This document shows, piece by piece, positions 26,022 to 35,752 of a stretch of DNA of 64,000 bases (its first letter is position 1; each line of letters starts with the position of its first letter). Position numbers and translations under genes: made by a program. Origin of the DNA: Flavobacteriales bacterium ALC-1 (GTDB lineage: Bacteria; Bacteroidota; Bacteroidia; Flavobacteriales; Flavobacteriaceae); the NCBI GenBank assembly GCA_000171875.1, contig ABHI01000001.1:248001-312000 (forward strand), given 5' to 3'. Under the pieces are notes generated by a model that was not told the DNA's origin, ran no database searches, and saw only the letters and a list, made by a program, of their open reading frames with translations.

Positions 26022-27320
26022 TTAAGGTTTTCCACTAACAGTCCCTTTTTTTTCTTTTCCTTTTTGCTTTTCTATATTCTTTTTGATTTTATTAATTGCT
26101 GATTCTATAGATTTATCTGGTTCAATTAAATTATATTCTCCCCAGAAATCAGGATCTGAAAACCCAGAAATAGCATCTGTAATAATTACTGAAGGTCTTA
26201 ACCTGTCTCTACTTTTAATTTTTATCTCATCAGTATTTACTTGCCAATCAGTTACAGCCATTTCACTTGATAGCGTATATACTTTATTAAAAATTTCTCG
26301 TTTTTTATTTACTTTAAACTTTAAGTTTAAATTTGAATAACTATAATACCATTTGCCACCTTTAGCTTTATAATCTACTCTATAATTCGCTTCTATAGGG
26401 TATACGATAATATCTCTAGGTTTTTTTCTAACCAAAAGATTTTTAGATTTGTTCTTATTACTAACATCTAAAGCATAATTAGCACTTACTAATGCCAATG
26501 ACTTAACATCAATATATAGTTTTCCATTGTAATTAAGATTTAAGCCATTACTCTTTGGACTAAACTTAACTACAAATACATTTCTATTATTAATTGTTGT
26601 TGGTTCATCAAAAGAAAAGTTATAGCTCGAAATAGTTTCGTCTGTAAAAATATATTCTGGATACTTCATTACATCTAAATATATAGTAGAAAATGGACCA
26701 CCTTGAAGTTTTACAGAAACTGTATCTAAACGTCTGTAATCTGTACTTTTTCTAGCTTTACCAAGTTGTATAGCATCACGTAGATAAGATGCTTTAGGTT
26801 GTTTTAAAATGTTTACTACAGCTTCAGTTAAGGACACATTTCTGCTACGGCGCTTAATCGTTTCTCTGTAAAAAGCAGTCATAAAAACTGATTCATCTTG
26901 TATGCTTATATTTTTTTCTTCAAATACTTTTTTCACTAAACTCTCAGCATTTTTATATGCAGACACACTAACAGCAGACAATTCTGTAACAGCTTCGTAG
27001 AGTTTTATTTTGTTACCCGTTTTAGAAAGCTCAGATAATGGTAATACACGTGTGTGATAACCCAAAATAGATACTACAACTTTAGAATCTAAATATTTAT
27101 TAGGCACTTTAAGTGTAAACTCACCTTCAGAATTTGTTATAGTACTTATATTCGTCTCATTAACATTAAGGCTTACAGCTTCTAATGTTTTTTTAGACTT
27201 ACCGTCAATTACTTTTCCATTATACTCAGTAAAATTTGCCTGAGCATGTAATGAAAAAGTCACTAATAACATTGCAATGCAAGTACTAGCATAAAATTTT
27301 AAAAAGTGATATTTTTTCAT
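26022..27320 (-). CDS. secreted carboxypeptidase-regulatory-like domain protein
   Basis: With the ATG before MKKYHFLK it has 432 residues and a signal peptide ending near HAQA. Residues about 28-110 form a CarboxypepD_reg-like beta-sandwich (YNGKVIDGKSKKTLEAVSLNV, TNSEGEFTLKVP, VVSILGYHTR), as in the extensions of SusC proteins. The rest (FYRETIKRR, YNFSFDEPTTINNRNVFVVKF) resembles the DUF5686-like outer-membrane-associated proteins of Bacteroidota but lacks a barrel of full length. No function is established. The C-terminus is lysine-rich. Confidence 0.7.
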   Translation of the reverse strand: MKKYHFLKFYASTCIAMLLVTFSLHAQANFTEYNGKVIDGKSKKTLEAVSLNVNETNISTITNSEGEFTLKVPNKYLDSKVVVSILGYHTRVLPLSELSKTGNKIKLYEAVTELSAVSVSAYKNAESLVKKVFEEKNISIQDESVFMTAFYRETIKRRSRNVSLTEAVVNILKQPKASYLRDAIQLGKARKSTDYRRLDTVSVKLQGGPFSTIYLDVMKYPEYIFTDETISSYNFSFDEPTTINNRNVFVVKFSPKSNGLNLNYNGKLYIDVKSLALVSANYALDVSNKNKSKNLLVRKKPRDIIVYPIEANYRVDYKAKGGKWYYSYSNLNLKFKVNKKREIFNKVYTLSSEMAVTDWQVNTDEIKIKSRDRLRPSVIITDAISGFSDPDFWGEYNLIEPDKSIESAINKIKKNIEKQKGKEKKGTVSGKP

Positions 27321-27437
27321 AACAATCAAATTTATTAAACAATTCAACTCTTACTAAGATACGAAAAAGCACTCAAGAGACTGTTTTAAAGAATGTTAAA
27401 TCGTTAAAAATAATTATTTTTTTGATTGAAAAGACAT

Positions 27438-29216
27438 CTACATACGCTCAGGTACAGTAATCCCTAAAACACCAAATGCATTTTTAATAGTTTGTCCAAC
27501 AGTTCTAGATAATTCTACTCTAAAACTTTTTTCTTCTTCTGTATCTGCACCTAGTATAGACACATTTTGATAGAATGAATTAAAATCTTTCACCAAATCG
27601 TAAGTGAAATTGGCTATCAACGCAGGACTATGTTGCTCTGCTGAATTTTGTATCACTTCTGGAAATTGCTCTAATTGCTTAAGGAGTTGCTTTTCTTTTT
27701 CATGAAGTTCAATGCTGTTATAAACTTGACCATCTAGCGAAGTCGAAGTGGCTTTTCTAAGTATAGACTGAATTCTAGCATAAGTATACTGAATAAAAGG
27801 TCCTGTGTTACCTTGAAAATCTATAGATTCTTTTGGGTCGAACAAAATTCGCTTTTTAGGATCTACTTTTAAAATGTAATACTTTAGAGCTCCTAAGCCA
27901 ATAGTTTTGTATAATACTTTCTTTTCATCTTCAGAATAGTCTTCTAGCTTGCCTAGTTCTTTAGAAATTTCTTCAGCAGTATCAGCCATTTCTTGGATTA
28001 AATCATCAGCATCAACCACAGTACCTTCTCTACTCTTCATCTTTCCGCTAGGCAAGTCAACCATACCATAACTTAAATGGAATAAGTTTTTAGCCCAATC
28101 AAAACCAAGCTTCTTTAAAATTAAAAATAAAACCTTAAAGTGATAATCTTGCTCATTACCTACAGTATAAACCATACCACCAACATCTGGATAATCCTTA
28201 ATACGTTGTATAGCTGTACCAATATCTTGCGTCATATAAACAGCTGTACCATCACTACGCAACACAATTTTTTCATCCAATCCGTCTTCGGTTAAATCAC
28301 ACCAAACTGAACCATCATCTTTCTTGAAAAACACTCCTGTTTTTAAACCTTCTGCAATAAATTCTTTTCCTAACAAATAGGTGTTACTTTCATAATAATA
28401 CGTGTCAAAATCGACACCAATATTTTTATAAGTCACCTCAAAACCATCATAAACCCATTGATTCATTTTTTTCCAAAGTGCAACAACATCTTCATCACCA
28501 GCTTCCCATTTACGTAACATTTCTTGAGCTTCTAACAATATAGGTGCATTCTTTTTTGCCTCATCTTCAGATTGGCCTTCTGCTATCAATTCTATAATTT
28601 CAGCTTTATAGGCCTTATCGAATTCTACATAATAATTACCTACTAACTTATCACCCTTTAAGTTTTCTGAAGGTGTTTCTCCTTTTCCAAATCTTTGATA
28701 AGCCAACATACTTTTACAAATATGAATCCCTCTATCGTTAATAATCTGCGTTTTGTAAACCTTCTTTCCTGAAGCTTTTAAGATTTCTGCAACAGAATAT
28801 CCTAAAAGCACATTTCTAACATGTCCTAAATGTAAAGGCTTGTTGGTATTAGGAGAAGAATACTCCACCATAACGGCTTTATCATCTTTTAAATTAGCAA
28901 AACCATAATTAGTTTTTCCTTTTATAGATTGAAAGAAATCCAAATAATAACTATCATCAATTTCAATGTTTAAAAAGCCTTTGACAACATTAAACCCTTT
29001 TATCAAGTCTACATTATCTTGAAGATATTGTCCAATTTGCTCACCAATGACTGCAGGATTTCCTTTTACCACACGCAACATTGGAAACACTACAACCGTA
29101 ATATCTCCTGCAAACTCTTTACGAGTCGCTTGAAATTCTACAGATTCTAATTCCGATTGAAACAACGTTTTTATCGCAGCTTTTACATGTAATTCTAAAG
29201 TCTCTTGAAGGTCCAT
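27438..29216 (-). CDS. argS: arginyl-tRNA synthetase
   Basis: A 592-residue class I synthetase that charges tRNA-Arg. The N-terminal Add-1 domain leads to the catalytic core with HLGH at 129-132 (the HIGH motif) and a KMSK-like KMKSREG after DLPSG. The anticodon-binding domain closes the protein at GITVPERM. Length and motif spacing are normal. It is a single gene with a candidate -7 box in its leader. Confidence 0.96.
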   Translation of the reverse strand: MDLQETLELHVKAAIKTLFQSELESVEFQATRKEFAGDITVVVFPMLRVVKGNPAVIGEQIGQYLQDNVDLIKGFNVVKGFLNIEIDDSYYLDFFQSIKGKTNYGFANLKDDKAVMVEYSSPNTNKPLHLGHVRNVLLGYSVAEILKASGKKVYKTQIINDRGIHICKSMLAYQRFGKGETPSENLKGDKLVGNYYVEFDKAYKAEIIELIAEGQSEDEAKKNAPILLEAQEMLRKWEAGDEDVVALWKKMNQWVYDGFEVTYKNIGVDFDTYYYESNTYLLGKEFIAEGLKTGVFFKKDDGSVWCDLTEDGLDEKIVLRSDGTAVYMTQDIGTAIQRIKDYPDVGGMVYTVGNEQDYHFKVLFLILKKLGFDWAKNLFHLSYGMVDLPSGKMKSREGTVVDADDLIQEMADTAEEISKELGKLEDYSEDEKKVLYKTIGLGALKYYILKVDPKKRILFDPKESIDFQGNTGPFIQYTYARIQSILRKATSTSLDGQVYNSIELHEKEKQLLKQLEQFPEVIQNSAEQHSPALIANFTYDLVKDFNSFYQNVSILGADTEEEKSFRVELSRTVGQTIKNAFGVLGITVPERM

Positions 29217-29251
29217 TTCTTTGTTCTTGTTTTGGCATTTAAAAACGCTTG

Positions 29252-29259
29252 CAAAGATA
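29252..29259 (-). promoter_or_regulatory. candidate -7 box (TATCTTTG) of argS
   Basis: TAnnTTTG match followed by C, 35 bases before the argS ATG, allowing a short untranslated leader. The -33 element is not clear. Confidence 0.4.
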
Positions 29260-29374
29260 GCAGTTTCAGATTATTTTAACTTATAAATCTGTCATTTATA
29301 AAGTTATGTTAAGTACGGCATAAATCTTGTTGCTTATAGATAATATTTCCTTTCTTTAATTTTAATTTTTTTCT

Positions 29375-32212
29375 ATGAAAAATGCATCCATCACCATCCT
29401 AATGCTATTTATTATCACCTTAGGGTATGCCCAAAAAGTCCCAGCATTAAAAGTAAAAGATCAAAACATAGGCTTATCGTCTTTAGACATCAAGGTAGAT
29501 ATAGTTGGTAATATTGCTACGACGACATATGATATGCTTTACTATAATCCTACTAATGAAATACTAGAAGGAGAATTATCTTTTCCACTTGGTAAAGGAC
29601 ATAATGTATCACGTTTTGCTCTAGATGTCAATGGAAAACTAAGGGAAGCTGTAGTGGTAGATAAAGAATTAGGAAGAATAGCTTTTGAGCAAGTTGTTCG
29701 AGAAGGTGTTGACCCTGCTTTATTAGAAAAAGGAACTGGAAATAATTATAAAGCCAGAATTTACCCCATACCAGCAAACGGATATAAAAGAGTTGTTTTA
29801 GCTTATGAGCAAGAACTTGTGTTTAATGATGGGGCACAATTTTACAATCTCCCTTTAAGCTTCAAAAATAAGCTCAAAGATTTTAAATTAGAGATTCTAG
29901 TCTATGATCAGAGAGACAAACCAATTGTTACCAAAGGTAATGTACATGACTTAGAATTTTCTAATTGGAAGAAGAACTATAAAACATCTGTTAGCAAAAC
30001 TAATTACATCCCAAATAAGAGCTTACTGATTAAAATTCCTGTACCGCAAAATGCTCAGAAAACGATAATCAATGATAACTTCTTTTATGCTTACAAAACC
30101 CTATCAGCAAAAACGAAGTCTAGAGAAAAGCCCAAAACAATACATCTTTTTTGGGATGTTTCTTTGTCAATGACTGAACGTGATTTCGCAAAAGAAAAGG
30201 CTTTTATAAATAGCTACATAAAGTATTTAAATGATGTTACAATTAACTTAGTCACTTTTAGCAATACAATTAAATCTCAAAAGACATTCAAAATTAAAAA
30301 TGGTAATTCAGAAGATTTAATAAATACTCTGAAACATGTGATATATGATGGCGGAACTTATTATGACACTTTATTAAACATAACGGCAAAAGCTGATGCT
30401 ATTTTATTATTCTCTGACGGAATGGCATCTTTAGGTGAGCTTAACATCACTAAAAAAAGTCCAGTTTTTATTATCAATAGTATTACAAAAACTAATCATA
30501 ATCTATTAAATAGCATAAGTGAGTTATCTAATGGATCTTACATAGATTTAAATACAACGTCTAACTCTAAAGCACTTGCTTTAGTAAAAAGTGAGCCTTA
30601 CAAGTTTATAGGTTTTACTTCATATTCAAAAAACATTGAGGTGTATCCAAAACCTGGAGTTTCAGTAAACTCAGATTTTTCTATCTCAGGTAAAAATTTC
30701 ATCAAAGAAAAAATGGAATTACACTTTGGCTATGGGGATAAAATTAAAGAAACTGTAATTATTGATCTTACGGATGTTAATTCAAAAAATGATAATGTAA
30801 AACGTATTTGGGCGCAGAAAAAACTGAATGATTTAGAAATAAAATCAAAACAGAATAAAACTCAAATCATTAAGCTTGGTTTAGAATACAAATTAGTAAC
30901 CGATTATACCTCATTGATTGTTTTAGACAATGTCATGGATTATATAAGGTATAAAATCACTCCACCCGAAGAACTATTAGAAGAATATAATATCATTTTG
31001 GCAGAAATGCAGATGAATGATGAAAAGAAAGGTAAACGAAGTGGTTTGTTAGGTTTAATAAATACTGACAATATAGATATGGAAGTTGAAAGATCTATTA
31101 CTTCTGAAGAGGTAGTAAGTTATCGTTTATCAAACGGAATAAACTCAATTGAAGTTGACGAAATTGTTGTTGAAGAACTTAATGAAGAAAGAATCAGCTC
31201 TGAACCAGCAAGAATTCAAAATGCAGTAGCTATGAATTATGAAAGCCCTCCTAATGATAGTATAAATGGAAAAGCAAAAAAATATAGAGGTTCTCTAAAA
31301 GTAAAAGATAGAATTGTAAAAACCGATTATATAAAAGCGTTACAAAAAGCAAAAAATAAAAACGAAGCCTATACACTTTATCTAACACAGCGAAATAAAT
31401 ACCTCAAAACACCTTCTTATTATGTTGATGTTTCTAATCATTTTGCAAGAACATTTAAAGACAAAATCTATGCTGACTTAATATTATCTAACATAGCCGA
31501 AACGGATTTTGATGACTATGAGTTACTAAAAGTATTTGCTTATCAATTACAATATGATAATCAGCACGATATGGCAATTTTTATTTTTAAACGAATTTTA
31601 GAATTACGTCCCGAAGATTCTCAATCTTATAGAGACTTAGCAATAGCCTATCAAAATGTCGGTAAATGCCAAAAAGCGTTAGATTTATTCAACTCAATTT
31701 TAACCGGAAAAATATATAAAAATGGTAATCGAAGAGTTTTTGAAGGTATGGCACAAATTGCAGAAAACGAAATAAAGCAGCTCATCAGAAACTATAAAAA
31801 TGATTTAAATTTAAGTGAAATTGATTCAAAGTTTATTGATGAAGTATATTATGACATTAGAGTTGTAGTCGATTGGAATCATAATGATACAGATATTGAC
31901 TTGCACATTATTGATCCAAATTTAGAAGAATGTTTTTATAGTCATCCTAAAACAAAAATTGGAGGACAAATGTCACCAGATATGACTCAGGGCTTTGGCC
32001 CTGAGGAATTCATTCTAAAAAAAGCTGTTAAAGGTGATTACTTCATTAAGATTAAATATTATGGAGATAGATATCAGAAAATAGAAAACCCTACTTTTAT
32101 GAAAGTTACTGTATATAAAAATTATGGTACTAATGACGAAAGTAAATCTGTTGAAATTATAAGGCTAACAAAAAGTGACGACCAAGAAATTGTTGCAAAA
32201 CTTAGCTTTTAA
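29375..32212 (+). CDS. exported VIT / von Willebrand A / TPR / DUF2135 protein
   Basis: A 945-residue protein with a signal peptide (cleavage near GYAQ). Domains in order: VIT (about 25-160, with GELSFPL, FALDVNGK and a cross-linking-type EQVVREGVDPALLEKG), a VWA domain from about 255 with a MIDAS-like DVSLS and FSDGMAS, a linker with a long acidic stretch, a TPR region near 740-800 (YRDLAIAYQNVGKCQKALDLF), and a C-terminal DUF2135/YfaP-like beta domain (VDWNHNDTDIDLHIIDP). VIT-VWA proteins bind other proteins through metal. The partner here is unknown. The GH53 gene starts 12 bases later, so both are probably one transcript. Confidence 0.85.
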   Translation: MKNASITILMLFIITLGYAQKVPALKVKDQNIGLSSLDIKVDIVGNIATTTYDMLYYNPTNEILEGELSFPLGKGHNVSRFALDVNGKLREAVVVDKELGRIAFEQVVREGVDPALLEKGTGNNYKARIYPIPANGYKRVVLAYEQELVFNDGAQFYNLPLSFKNKLKDFKLEILVYDQRDKPIVTKGNVHDLEFSNWKKNYKTSVSKTNYIPNKSLLIKIPVPQNAQKTIINDNFFYAYKTLSAKTKSREKPKTIHLFWDVSLSMTERDFAKEKAFINSYIKYLNDVTINLVTFSNTIKSQKTFKIKNGNSEDLINTLKHVIYDGGTYYDTLLNITAKADAILLFSDGMASLGELNITKKSPVFIINSITKTNHNLLNSISELSNGSYIDLNTTSNSKALALVKSEPYKFIGFTSYSKNIEVYPKPGVSVNSDFSISGKNFIKEKMELHFGYGDKIKETVIIDLTDVNSKNDNVKRIWAQKKLNDLEIKSKQNKTQIIKLGLEYKLVTDYTSLIVLDNVMDYIRYKITPPEELLEEYNIILAEMQMNDEKKGKRSGLLGLINTDNIDMEVERSITSEEVVSYRLSNGINSIEVDEIVVEELNEERISSEPARIQNAVAMNYESPPNDSINGKAKKYRGSLKVKDRIVKTDYIKALQKAKNKNEAYTLYLTQRNKYLKTPSYYVDVSNHFARTFKDKIYADLILSNIAETDFDDYELLKVFAYQLQYDNQHDMAIFIFKRILELRPEDSQSYRDLAIAYQNVGKCQKALDLFNSILTGKIYKNGNRRVFEGMAQIAENEIKQLIRNYKNDLNLSEIDSKFIDEVYYDIRVVVDWNHNDTDIDLHIIDPNLEECFYSHPKTKIGGQMSPDMTQGFGPEEFILKKAVKGDYFIKIKYYGDRYQKIENPTFMKVTVYKNYGTNDESKSVEIIRLTKSDDQEIVAKLSF

Positions 32213-32223
32213 ATAAAGAGTTA

Positions 32224-33354
32224 ATGAAACCCTTCAAACTATATTTATTAATACTCTCTCTAATTTTCACATCATGCTCAAAAAATGATGCTTCAGATGA
32301 TGATACAAATACTCCAAAAACCTTTTACAAAGGGATGGATTTATCATTTCAAAGTGAATTAGAAGATTATAACTTAGATTATAAAGATGAGGATGGGAAC
32401 TCAGTACAATTGCTCGATTTTGTAAAATCTAAAGGTACAAATCTAGTACGCTTAAAACTTTGGCATACCCCACAAGATGGAGAAAACGGACTAGAAGATG
32501 TTAAAACTTATGCCCAAAAAGTTAAAGCAAAAGGCATGGATTTTTTACTCAATTTCCATTACAGTGATTATTGGGCAGATCCAGGCACACAAACTCCACC
32601 TGCTGCCTGGCAGAATATGACTTTAAACCAAGTCAAAGTCGCTATTTATAATTATACAAAAGACGTCGTTACACAATTAAAAGCGCAGAACACCTTACCA
32701 GATATGATTCAAATCGGTAATGAAACTGATAGTGGTTTTCTTTGGAATTATGGAAGAGTTTGGGGAAGTTTTAGTGATAATTGGGTGAATTATGCTGGCT
32801 TGGTCTCAGAGGCTACAAGAGCAATAAGAGAAGTTGATACTGAAAACAAAGTCCAAATTATGCTGCATCATGCAAGTGTAGAAAATGCAATATTTTTCTT
32901 TAATGAGCTACAGTCTTATAATCTCGATTTTGATATCATAGGGTTATCTTATTATCCACAATTTCAAATTAGAGATTTGAATTTAGTGGTTTCAAAATTA
33001 AATGAGCTTGCCAATACATTCAATAAAGATATTCTTATGGTAGAAGTTGCATACCCTTTTACTTTACAATGGAATGATAACCAAACCAACTACATCGGAA
33101 GTATAGATCAAATAATTTCCGAATTTTCACCAACACCTCAAGGTCAAAAAGCCTATTTTGAATGGTTAATTAATACGATAAAAAACATCCCAAATAATAA
33201 AGGAATTGGATTTTGTTATTGGGCACCCGATTGGGTGGCTTTTAATGGTAATGAAACGACATCTACAAATGGAACGTCTTGGGAAAATCAATGCCTTTTT
33301 GATTTTGATCTAAAAGCACTACCTGCTATGGATGTTTACAGATTAAATTACTGA
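32224..33354 (+). CDS. GH53 endo-beta-1,4-galactanase lipoprotein
   Basis: A 376-residue lipoprotein (lipobox FTSC, Cys18) with a glycoside hydrolase family 53 barrel. GH53 enzymes cut beta-1,4-galactan side chains of pectin (arabinogalactan type I). FYKGMDLS opens the barrel, GNETDSG carries the acid/base Glu167, and MVEVAYPF the nucleophile Glu274; NFHYSDYWADPG is another family mark. It should act on the cell surface. No SusC/SusD pair or other pectin gene is near, so it is an orphan rather than part of a classical utilisation locus. Confidence 0.93.
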   Translation: MKPFKLYLLILSLIFTSCSKNDASDDDTNTPKTFYKGMDLSFQSELEDYNLDYKDEDGNSVQLLDFVKSKGTNLVRLKLWHTPQDGENGLEDVKTYAQKVKAKGMDFLLNFHYSDYWADPGTQTPPAAWQNMTLNQVKVAIYNYTKDVVTQLKAQNTLPDMIQIGNETDSGFLWNYGRVWGSFSDNWVNYAGLVSEATRAIREVDTENKVQIMLHHASVENAIFFFNELQSYNLDFDIIGLSYYPQFQIRDLNLVVSKLNELANTFNKDILMVEVAYPFTLQWNDNQTNYIGSIDQIISEFSPTPQGQKAYFEWLINTIKNIPNNKGIGFCYWAPDWVAFNGNETTSTNGTSWENQCLFDFDLKALPAMDVYRLNY

Positions 33355-33680
33355 AAATCAAATAATTAAATAAAGTATGCATTTCATCGATAAAAAGGTA
33401 GTTCTACCATGATTTTTGCCGTTAATCTATTCGTCGATTTTTTAAAAAATTCAATATAGCACTTCATCTAATATATTGGCATTAAAACCCAATTATTAGT
33501 ATATTTCTGCACTTAACACCATTTTTGGTAGGCTATTAATCAATGTCCCAAAACATTAATGAGGCTTAATTATCAAACATTAACCCAGTTGTTATTGTTT
33601 AGTGTTGACTTACTTTTGCTATCCCTCTTAAAAAGTTTTACGCACCAAAACATCGCAATTAGTTGTAACGCTATTAAAAG
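33355..33680. other. 326-bp intergenic region with a promoter, no gene
   Basis: AT-rich, with no open frame of note. It holds a good promoter candidate for the histidine kinase at 33589-33618. No terminator for the GH53 gene could be made out. Confidence 0.5.
33589..33618 (+). promoter_or_regulatory. promoter of the TPR histidine kinase (TTG-N19-TACTTTTG)
   Basis: A TTG -33 element and TACTTTTG -7 element 19 bases apart, which agrees with the Bacteroidota consensus, 62 bases before the ATG. It is one of the two promoters in the window with both parts. Confidence 0.55.
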
Positions 33681-35732
33681 ATGAAGCAGTTGCTGACATT
33701 AGCTGCTTGTCTCGTATCGCTTTTTATTTTTTCACAAAATGAAAAGATAGATGAACTTACGGTACAAATAGCATATCAAGACCAAGACTCTACTAAGGTG
33801 GACATGTCGTTAATGCTCATTAACGAACTCTACGCTGTGGAGGAATATAAGAAGGCTTTACTTTATGTTAATGAAACTTCAAAACTTTCAAAAGAGTTAA
33901 ATTATACCAAAGGACTTGCCGAAAGTAGTTACTACAGAGCTTTAATCTATACACATCGTAATGATTATTTCAATGCCATAGATAACTATGAAAAGTCAAA
34001 AAAACACTATCTACAAATTAGTGACACACTTGGTGTTGCTAAAGTGAGTAATAGCATTGGACTCATTGAGATTAAACGCGGTAATTACGCAGTTGGTCTT
34101 CAAAACTCATTATCTGCGATTGATATTTTTGAAAAACAAAATTTAAAGGATGAGTTAAGTACAGCCTACAATAATCTAGCTGAAGCCTACAGAAAAACTA
34201 ATCAAATTGATAAAGCGATTGAGTTTAACCATAAAACACTCGAGGTACGTAAACAAGTTAATGATAGAATAGGTATAATCGCATCAACAAAAAATATAGC
34301 TGAACTTTATTCCATTTCTAAAGAGCATCGTAAGAGTATAGAGTATTACGAGAATGTATTACTGCTTTTAAACCCAGAGACTGATAAAGATTTAAGGGGG
34401 GAAATATTACCAAAATTAGGAAGCGAATACTTGCGCTTTAAAGAATATGATAAAGCTTCAGAATACTTAAATGAAGGTTTAAAATACAATAGAAAACAAG
34501 GCAATAGTGAAGGGCTTTTGAGAGCGTTAAATGCCATTGGAAATTTAAACCTACAAAAACGAAAAGTAAAATTGGCAGCAATTCAGTTAGATGAAGCTTA
34601 CAAAATTGCTCAGAAAATAGATAATAAAACCGAGCTTCTAGAAAATTACAAATTGCATGTTGCTTTAGATTCCACACGTGGCTATTTTGAAAATGCATTT
34701 TTTTGGAAGAATAAATATCATACTTTAAAAGACTCGCTTGCTATAATAGATCAACCCGTTTTTCCTACTGATATTGATCCTATAGATCTTGAAAAAAATA
34801 ATCCTATTGAAGAAGAACTAAATATTACCGATAATACCCCTAAAGTAAAAAATACTTGGCTCAATAATCCTCTTGTATTATATGGAGGGATTGCGGTTTT
34901 AGCTATTTTATTATCACTTCTAGCATATAGTCTCTTTAAAACAAAATCTCATAAAGATGATTTAGTAAAAGAAAAAGAGAAATTAGCACAAGAAAAAGCT
35001 AGAAATGATGCCATTTTAGAGCAAACACATCATCTAGAAGAAGTAAATCAAGTTAAAGACAAGTTGTTTTCTATTGTCTCTCACGATTTAAAAGATTCTA
35101 TTTCGTCTATAAAAGCATTTTTAGATTTATTAAAAGAAGACAGTATTTCTAAAGATGAGTTTTATGAATTGGTTCCAGAATTAAGCGAAAATGCTAATAA
35201 TGCATCCTCGCTTTTATTTAATTTATTGAATTGGTCTAAATCGCAGATGCAAAATTTAGAGCCTAAACCTGAGCTGTTTAATATACAGGATGTATTTCAT
35301 AATAAAATAGCATTAGTAGAACAGAAGGTTGAAGATAAACGTATTGTACTTATTGATGAGTCTCAACGCGATTTTGTTTATGCTGATAAAAGTATGGTAG
35401 AAATTGTGGTTCAGAATTTAATAACCAATGCCGTTAAGTTTAGCAGAACTGGAGATGTTATTACGGTTTCTAATCAAGATGTAAATGGCAAAGCTTTAAT
35501 CTGTGTTGAAGATACAGGTGTCGGTATTTCTAGAGAAAATATAGATAAGCTTTTTAATGCCAATAAAAACTTTACCACAGTTGGTACTAAAAACGAAAAA
35601 GGTACTGGTTTAGGATTAACTATTGCTAAAGACTTAGTCGAGTTAAACGACGGAAGAATTTGGGTGGAAAGTACTCAAAATGTAGGTAGTAAATTCTTTG
35701 TTGAATTACCTAAGGTAGCACCTCAGGGCTAA
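33681..35732 (+). CDS. TPR-containing sensor histidine kinase
   Basis: A 683-residue protein. A signal peptide (FIFSQ) leads into six or so tetratricopeptide repeats (about 40-340; for example AYNNLAEAYRKTNQIDKAIEFNHKTLEV). A membrane segment lies near 396-416 (LVLYGGIAVLAILLSLLAYSLF), then a coiled coil. The kinase core has the H box FSIVSHDLKD with His468, the N box NLITNAVKF, DTGVGIS and GTGLGLTIAKDLV. The sensor part is therefore periplasmic and the kinase cytoplasmic. No response regulator gene is adjacent, so its partner lies elsewhere. Confidence 0.92.
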   Translation: MKQLLTLAACLVSLFIFSQNEKIDELTVQIAYQDQDSTKVDMSLMLINELYAVEEYKKALLYVNETSKLSKELNYTKGLAESSYYRALIYTHRNDYFNAIDNYEKSKKHYLQISDTLGVAKVSNSIGLIEIKRGNYAVGLQNSLSAIDIFEKQNLKDELSTAYNNLAEAYRKTNQIDKAIEFNHKTLEVRKQVNDRIGIIASTKNIAELYSISKEHRKSIEYYENVLLLLNPETDKDLRGEILPKLGSEYLRFKEYDKASEYLNEGLKYNRKQGNSEGLLRALNAIGNLNLQKRKVKLAAIQLDEAYKIAQKIDNKTELLENYKLHVALDSTRGYFENAFFWKNKYHTLKDSLAIIDQPVFPTDIDPIDLEKNNPIEEELNITDNTPKVKNTWLNNPLVLYGGIAVLAILLSLLAYSLFKTKSHKDDLVKEKEKLAQEKARNDAILEQTHHLEEVNQVKDKLFSIVSHDLKDSISSIKAFLDLLKEDSISKDEFYELVPELSENANNASSLLFNLLNWSKSQMQNLEPKPELFNIQDVFHNKIALVEQKVEDKRIVLIDESQRDFVYADKSMVEIVVQNLITNAVKFSRTGDVITVSNQDVNGKALICVEDTGVGISRENIDKLFNANKNFTTVGTKNEKGTGLGLTIAKDLVELNDGRIWVESTQNVGSKFFVELPKVAPQG

Positions 35733-35752
35733 ACAATTCAACTATTAAACGA

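Noticed and set aside
27405..27425. AAAAATAATTATTTTTTT as the argS terminator
   Set aside because: It is a pure A/T palindrome without a GC stem and could be chance in AT-rich sequence.
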